A DNA stretch of 10,000 nt from Halisarca cf. caerulea (Eukaryota > Porifera > Demospongiae > Chondrillida > Halisarcidae). The DNA is taken from contig CAUJGJ010000313.1 of NCBI GenBank assembly GCA_963170055.1, positions 5,952,479 through 5,962,478 of the forward strand, written 5' to 3'. The position numbers were made by a program, and so were the translations under genes. The notes below the pieces were generated by a model. The model did not search any database and had not been told where the DNA came from. It was given only the letters and a program-made list of their open reading frames with translations. This document shows positions 6,341 through 10,000 of the stretch, piece after piece (positions within the stretch are counted from its first letter, which is position 1; every line of letters starts with the position of its first letter).

Positions 6341-6443
6341 TTACTGCTTCACAATTAGCTCTTGCAGGGCTGGCTTGTCAGGTTTTCGAAGATTGCGAAT
6401 GGTTTTGCGAGAAAGAGAAAAATATATATGTAATCTTCTAGAC
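6341..6443 (-). CDS. Minus-strand terminal exon candidate (RKTIRNLRKPDKPALQELIV)
   Basis: The acceptor (aaattagcag|gtctag) at 6443 gives one carry base plus 33 codons and a TAA at 6341-6343. The last part, LSRKTIRNLRKPDKPALQEL, is basic and protein-like. Phase fits the upstream candidate 6521-6589, which leaves two bases before its donor. It is too short to identify. The stop and an AATAAA further on suggest the end of a gene. Confidence 0.33.
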
Positions 6444-6520
6444 CTGCTAATTTAAAACAATAGAATATACGCACTTGAAAAAGGCTCAGTATAGCTCATT
6501 GCACTCTATACTGTACTCAC

Positions 6521-6589
6521 CCTCTGGACCAGGCTCGTGTATTTTCACCAAAAAGTGCGATGCACTTTTGCACTACCGAGTCCGAAAAC
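6521..6589 (-). CDS. Minus-strand exon candidate (FSDSVVQKCIALFGENTRAW)
   Basis: Sixty-nine bases between cttgcagtag|gttttc and the strong donor ccagagg|gtgagtac. The frame reading FSDSVVQKCIALFGENTRAW SR is open and, with two bases left over, joins in phase to 6341-6443. It contains the hairpin at 6551-6569. Upstream, an open stretch ending QVAQHPISEK|gtactg near 6688 might be the preceding exon but lies partly in repeat sequence. Product unknown. Confidence 0.35.
6551..6569. other. Perfect hairpin aaaagtgc-gat-gcactttt
   Basis: Eight-base perfect stem with a three-base loop, within a minus-strand exon candidate. No ribozyme or terminator hallmark beyond the stem is visible. Confidence 0.6.
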
Positions 6590-6740
6590 CTACTGCAAGG
6601 ATGCACGTGCCCTTTGTCTATGTTGGCATGTAGATTTATAATCGGTATATGCAGGTTTCATGCTTGAGTTTTGCATATATACAGTACCTTCTCAGAAATG
6701 GGGTGTTGCGCGACTTGCAATGAAAAAGCCATCATACAAA

Positions 6741-6901
6741 AGTAATCCGCCGAGCATACTACAGTTCTCCTTGTATTATTGCAAAGTATAATATTATTAG
6801 AATAGTAATAATAATAAATAAGAATAAGAATTATATTTCTTGATACTGGGTTAGCCATTAGCCTGCGTACCTTATCAAACTTTGCTGCTGTGCGTTGCTC
6901 C
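6741..6901. repeat. Diverged, split copy of the ~141 bp repeat
   Basis: 6745-6788 matches the ctgccgag...ttctcctattattgcaaagt part of the unit, and 6869-6901 matches the cttatcaaactttgctgctg part ending gcgttgctcc. Between them, where the unit normally has about 20 bases, lie about 80 A/T-rich bases. The right end is cut by the second foldback element. Minus-strand reading of the right part is EQRTAAKFDK followed by a donor-like gataag|gtacgc. Confidence 0.75.
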
Positions 6902-7103
6902 AATTAATCCACTTCTTTATTATCTCTTCTTATCCATTCACTTCTTAATTATTGGGATGTGGTAATCCCCACATCCCAATGTAGCTCCCCTTCAGTGATG
7001 ACGACTAGTGCAGATGAACTCGTAATGAGTGATGGTACCAGTCTAGACTGGACTGCATGAGTCTGAGAAGGGGAACTGATATCTTCGTATTTATCTTAGT
7101 ATA
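6902..7103. mobile_element. Foldback-type short dispersed element, copy 2
   Basis: See the copy at 5102-5283: core 6939-7103 differs from it at one base in 165. This copy has 20 extra bases in the left part (ttattatctcttcttatcca region). The perfect hairpin is at 6951-6980 and the 14-base palindrome at 7038-7051. Its left end directly abuts the truncated ~141 bp repeat unit. Confidence 0.8.
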
Positions 7104-7218
7104 TTGTTATCCTGTGAACATCTACTGGGCAAAAGGTTTATGGGCAGAATAAATAATTTTAATGCTGATGTCATTGGGTCGTCATCATAAAAAATGGGGG
7201 TGAGTGGCTGTCCACAAA

Positions 7219-7301
7219 ATATGCTACAAATGTATACATGACAGCTGCTAAGCAAGGGGAACTGGTCACTGCATATGGACACACATTCATTGTTACATAC
7301 C
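7219..7301. repeat. Diverged dispersed repeat, related to 4106-4206
   Basis: Shares atatgctac, acatgaca, tggtcact, ggacacacatt and terminal catacc in the same order as 4106-4206. It lies just inside the putative intron next to the donor of exon candidate 7301-7413. Confidence 0.6.
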
Positions 7302-7413
7302 TCACGTCTTGGCAAATATGCTTCCGGTAAAGCAGTGTGGGTTCACCCACCGTTTTCATGCAGTAAACACTTACTTTATTGTTGTTGATGGCCCTCAACT
7401 GGGCAATGAGAGA
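7301..7413 (-). CDS. Minus-strand exon candidate (SLIAQLRAINNNKVSVYCMK...)
   Basis: The acceptor is ctaatattag|tctctc and the donor gacgtgag|gtatgt. The frame starting at the first base is open for 37 codons plus two bases: SLIAQLRAINNNKVSVYCMK, then TVGEPTLLYRKHICQDV. An alternative donor inside it (aataaa|gtaagt) would give a 39-base exon. Unknown product. It does not join in phase to the candidate at 7477-7602 unless an indel is assumed. Confidence 0.35.
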
Positions 7414-7476
7414 CTAATATTAGGGTTTGATAATTATATGGTAATATATATAACTGCTCACCTCGCGCCTCCTCAC

Positions 7477-7602
7477 CTCGCCACCTTCATTTCATGGCTT
7501 AGAAAGTCCATCTTGACTTGATACCTCCCACAAGTAGAAAATGAGTTGTGAGGCGAATCATTTTTTGGGGCATGAAGTACCTCCCCGTCCTCATCAGATG
7601 CC
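7477..7602 (-). CDS. Minus-strand exon candidate (ASDEDGEVLHAPKNDSPHNS...)
   Basis: The acceptor (catatgtgcccag|ggcatc) and donor (ggcgag|gtgagg) bound 126 bases, one carry base plus 41 codons plus two bases. The frame reads ASDEDGEVLHAPKNDSPHNS and ends YQVKMDFLSHEMKVAR. A hydrophilic, acidic-then-mixed composition supports coding. It includes the 30 bp dispersed repeat at 7518-7547. Product unknown. The plus-strand frame here includes CCDMCG, but without a further Cys/His pair it is no zinc finger. Confidence 0.33.
7518..7547. repeat. 30 bp dispersed repeat, partner at 5025-5054
   Basis: Second copy of the segment described at 5025-5054, with two mismatches in 30. Confidence 0.85.
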
Positions 7603-7715
7603 CTGGGCACATATGCTGTGACATGTGTGGCAGAGAGAGGTACAAAGGAGAGAAGACCATGCTGAAGGCAAGTGTGTGGCAATCACATTCCGCTGTAGTT
7701 AACAACTCCTCTCCA

Positions 7716-7860
7716 CCAGCCCTCATCTCCACCCTCCTTTCCACCTTCCAGCCCTCATCTCCACCCTCCTTCCCACCTTCCAGCCCTCATCTCCACCCTC
7801 CTCCCGACCTTCCAGCCCTCATCTCCACCCTCCTCCCCACCCTCCTCCCCACCCTCATCT
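7716..7860 (+). repeat. Minisatellite, 32 bp unit, four copies plus decayed tail
   Basis: Units start at 7716, 7748, 7780 and 7812 and read ccagccctcatctccaccct then cctttccacctt with small changes. The tail becomes a simpler ccccaccctcct repeat. The plus strand is C-rich and nearly free of G. The unit is not a multiple of three, so the Pro/Ser-rich ORF over it is spurious. Confidence 0.96.
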
Positions 7861-7921
7861 GAGTTTGTAGTATTCGTTATTATCCGTCATTGGAAGTAAC
7901 AAGTGTTCCCTGTAACCTGAG

Positions 7922-8018
7922 CTGTGTGTGTTGACATCCACATTGGATGTGTGTGCTGTGTGTGTTGACATCCACATTGGATGTGTGTGGTGTGTGTGTT
8001 GACATCCACATTGGATGC
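7922..8018 (+). repeat. 34 bp tandem repeat, three units, each carrying a hairpin
   Basis: The ttgaca landmark is at 7931, 7965 and 7999. Each unit contains acatcca-cat-tggatgt, a seven-base perfect stem with a three-base loop, followed by a short TG tract. The third unit exits into unique sequence at about 8019. Confidence 0.95.
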
Positions 8019-8223
8019 ATCTGTTCTAGGCTCAATGTTCTTGTAGTTCTCTTGAGGCCATTTTAGAAACTGTTGACATCAGTAAAAGGACTGCTCACAG
8101 GATCTGCCTACAGTGGAGGGAGAAGGAGGAAGGCTGTGTCTTGTGTTTTGATGCTGTGATTCAGTGTTGACAAATTAGAAATTGTTCACCTGTCTTGTGT
8201 TGTCTGTCTTCTGTTCCATACAG
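8019..8223. other. Unannotated stretch ending in a strong splice acceptor
   Basis: No convincing exon. The end, ttgtctgtcttctgttccatacag (8200-8223), is a long pyrimidine tract plus CAG, the best plus-strand acceptor in the window, so the preceding bases are probably an intron. Confidence 0.4.
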
Positions 8224-8380
8224 TTATGCTCCTGTCGATGATTCTGGCATTCTTCCAATCAATGCTATGCCTCTCTCAAGTACATACAACATTGGCTTTC
8301 CTCAGATCTTCACTACTCACTGCACCTTGGTGGTCCTTAATCCTCACTGCCAATGGTCTACCATTCTCTTCAATGTATGA
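8224..8380 (+). CDS. Plus-strand exon candidate, Ser/Pro-rich, unknown protein
   Basis: After the acceptor at 8221-8223 the frame reads YAPVDDSGILPINAMPLSST then YNIGFPQ, a plausible disordered Ser/Pro-rich segment. It becomes unconvincing after about 8310 and stops at 8378-8380. In another frame, just downstream, NGLPFSSMYDFPQPQQW (about 8350-8400) has the same flavour, and in a third SGSVEKPQTMSSVIYR (8398-8445). Three successive frames each with a protein-like piece suggest small indels in one coding stretch. Transcription-factor-like disorder is a guess; the family is unknown. Confidence 0.35.
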
Positions 8381-8521
8381 CTTTCCACAGCCACAGCAGT
8401 GGATCTGTAGAGAAACCTCAGACAATGTCCTCCGTCATCTATAGGAATGTCTGTGTTCAAGTCCATGCAAATGTGTTTTGTTGGTTGGACTTCTTTACCT
8501 GTTCTGTTCTTCGCATTGTAG

Positions 8522-8613
8522 GAAGTAGCTCGTATGATCAATGACTGTGTGATGATTTTAGTGATTTTGCAAAGCAAATTACTGATTGCTTCATGAGCAG
8601 ATATCTGGAGGAG
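8522..8613 (+). CDS. Plus-strand exon candidate, 92 bases, one base short of 31 codons
   Basis: Good acceptor (tgttcttcgcattgtag|gaa) and donor (gaggag|gtaaat). The exon begins EVARMIND in phase 0 and ends CDDFSDFAKQITDCFMSRYL EE, also phase 0, but in a shifted frame. One missing base in gac-tgtgtgat at about 8546 would make 31 whole codons. The likely helical, amphipathic sequence is not one I can name. The 63-base intron that follows (8614-8676) is of a size usual for compact invertebrate introns. Confidence 0.45.
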
Positions 8614-8676
8614 GTAAATCTGTCACCTGATACTCTTGTGTGATCGTAAGTGAGTCGTTGTTATTCTTTTTTACAG

Positions 8677-8778
8677 ATATCCAATTGCGGCTGCAGTTCA
8701 GGCTACAAGTTTGAGGGTAAAAGATGGATGCTGTTTTGGTTGGACCTGAACTGTTCCTTATACGTAGCTCTTATTTGA
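8677..8778 (+). CDS. Plus-strand exon candidate with Cys-rich start (ISNCGCSSGYKFEG)
   Basis: The acceptor is very strong (ttgttattcttttttacag|atatcc, ending at 8676). In phase with the previous exon the frame reads ISNCGCSSGYKFEGKRWM and runs to a TGA at 8776-8778; a donor at 8717 (gagg|gtaaaa) could end the exon sooner. CxC..GY is reminiscent of an EGF-like turn but there are too few cysteines to claim a domain. Confidence 0.33.
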   Translation: MSNCGCSSGYKFEGKRWMLFWLDLNCSLYVALI

Positions 8779-9196
8779 AATTTACATGATATTTTACATC
8801 CACATTTATTGTTACTTTTGTAATTTTGATTCGAATTTTCTGATTTGTAAATTCGAAAATTGATTATCTGTTGCATAAGCAGAATTTGTCTAGCTTGCTG
8901 CCTCTTGTTCGAGTCTAATATGTAGTTGGTCTGGTATTGTGTGTTCTGAGTAGACTCATACATGTATTGTAACTGATCGTAAGATACCTATTCCAATGTA
9001 CAGATGTACCCCTATACTTCACTATCAAGTCTCGATCCTAGCTGAATGTTTAGTTTTACAATAATATTATGCACACATCACTGCATTGGATTGCACAATC
9101 CCTGTACATATACCCAGAATACACCTGGTGTGGTGGTGTATGGTATGTAGAGATAATGTGTATATACTGTAATAATTATCATACTACATACAGAAT
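8779..9196. other. A/T-rich stretch with no recognisable gene
   Basis: The minus-strand Asn/Lys/Gln-rich ORF at 8703-8963 is a composition effect of T-rich plus-strand DNA. A gttcgagtc string at 8907-8915 resembles a tRNA B box, but no A box or cloverleaf accompanies it. Confidence 0.45.
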
Positions 9197-9210
9197 ATGT
9201 CTGTCTACAT

Positions 9211-9249
9211 GTGTGTGTGTGGGGGCGGGGAGGTGGGTGTGCATGGGTT

Positions 9250-9280
<31 letters not shown>

Positions 9281-9346
9281 GGTACAGATGTGGGAGTGTG
9301 GGTGTGCACGTGTGTGCATGCATGTGTGTATGTGTGTGTGTTTGTC
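9211..9346 (+). repeat. (TG)n-rich microsatellite with interruptions
   Basis: Alternating TG runs around 9211-9221, 9250-9280, 9306-9316 and 9322-9341, broken by a G-rich segment (9221-9238) and others. The long ORFs on both strands here (9069-9413) are translations of this tract (Cys/Val and Thr/His). Confidence 0.95.
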
Positions 9347-9403
9347 TGCTTTCCTGGGTATGAGGAACTGGATCTGCAATATATTCATTTTGTATTACTT
9401 GTG

Positions 9404-9415
9404 ATGTGATCACAT
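9404..9415. other. 12-base perfect palindrome atgtgatcacat
   Basis: Perfect dyad at 9404-9415. A six-base stem tccatg/catgga with a nine-base loop follows at 9416-9436. No function can be assigned. Confidence 0.4.
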
Positions 9416-9607
9416 TCCATGTCCTTCATTCATGGACGTGGGCGGAGCATCAATCAGGTGAAAATGTCTCATCACTATTCAATTATTATAGGGGTTGACG
9501 TGCATACATGCAGATAGTACATACAAGTATGTATTAAGTTGAATTAAACAAATAATGGCTGTTACATTGTTTATGTGTTACTTTGGATATTATGCTATGC
9601 GTGTGTT

Positions 9608-10000
9608 GAGTGCTATGAGGTGTGTGGAGTGCCATGAGGTGTGTGGAGTGCTATGAGGTGTGTGGAGTGCTATGAGGTGTGTGGAGTGCTATGAGGTGTG
9701 TGGAGTGCTATGAGGTGTGTGGAGTGCTATGAGGTGTGTGGAGTGCTATGAGGTGTGTGGAGTGCTATGAGGTGTGTAGTGCTATGAGGTGTGTGGAGTG
9801 CCATGAGGTGTGTAGTGCTATGAGGTGTGTGGAGTGCTATGAGGTGTGTGGAGTGCTATGAGGTGTGTGGAGTGCTATGAGGTGTGTGGAGTGCTATGAG
9901 GTGTGTGTAGTGCTATGAGGTGTGTAGTGCTATGAGGTGTGTGGAGTGCTATGAGGTGTGTGTAGTGCTATGAGGTGTGTGGAGTGCTATGAGGTGTGTG
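9608..10000 (+). repeat. 19 bp minisatellite, at least 21 units, running off the window
   Basis: The unit is gagtgctatgaggtgtgtg. The atgagg landmark falls every 19 bases from 9615 to 9989, except three 17-base units (landmarks 9784, 9820, 9932) lacking a GG, and two units with a ccatg variant (9634, 9803). The array reaches base 10000, so its right end is unknown. There is no open frame across it. Confidence 0.98.

Noticed and set aside
7548..7690. Zinc finger from CCDMCG on the plus strand
   Set aside because: No second Cys/His pair at a suitable distance, and the opposite strand gives a better exon.
8907..8915. tRNA B-box-like gttcgagtc
   Set aside because: No A box or foldable arms around it.
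8703..8963. 86-codon minus-strand Asn/Lys/Gln-rich ORF
   Set aside because: Composition reflects A/T-rich DNA; no splice signals or motif.
9069..9413. Cys/Val-rich and His/Thr-rich ORFs of 111 codons on opposite strands
   Set aside because: Both are translations of the same TG/CA microsatellite.

Overview
The window looks like intron-rich, repeat-rich animal nuclear DNA, probably from a marine invertebrate; a sponge is my best guess, not a demonstrated one. The reasons are: short exon-like open stretches bounded by GT/AG splice signals rather than long ORFs, many minisatellites, dispersed short elements, and a reverse-transcriptase fragment of a kind common in sponge and cnidarian genomes. 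There is no bacterial layout: no operons, no ribosome binding sites, and the longest ORFs are translations of tandem repeats.

Layout. 3-746: the 3' part of a retroelement reverse-transcriptase ORF that runs into a 25-27 bp minisatellite. 1097-1542: a CpG-enriched stretch with CRE half-sites, an E-box and a TATA-like box, then a short possible first coding exon. 1929-3606: two arrays of a ~141 bp repeat flank a minus-strand coding relic (2383-2937) with acidic Leu-Phe motifs resembling the tail of the WASH-complex subunit FAM21/WASHC2. A 253 bp segment covering one array start and the exon edge is present twice, identically. 3621-4916: a string of minus-strand exon-like stretches, probably the upstream part of the same gene or a neighbouring one. 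5102-5283 and 6902-7103: two nearly identical foldback elements. 5383-5965: a decayed or mis-assembled minus-strand coding stretch broken by a 19-base C run and two stops. 6185-7602: further minus-strand exon candidates ending in a stop codon with an AATAAA downstream. 8224-8778: plus-strand exon candidates. The remainder is mostly minisatellite and microsatellite, ending in a 19 bp repeat array (9608-10000) that runs off the window.

The most striking pattern is that several good exon candidates on both strands read well only if one base is gained or lost, often at a short homopolymer. In two cases (3857-3921 and 8522-8613) one missing base gives an exact whole number of codons with splice sites at both ends. 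This fits either pseudogenes or, more simply, uncorrected indels in a long-read assembly. No complete gene can be read, and most products remain unidentified.
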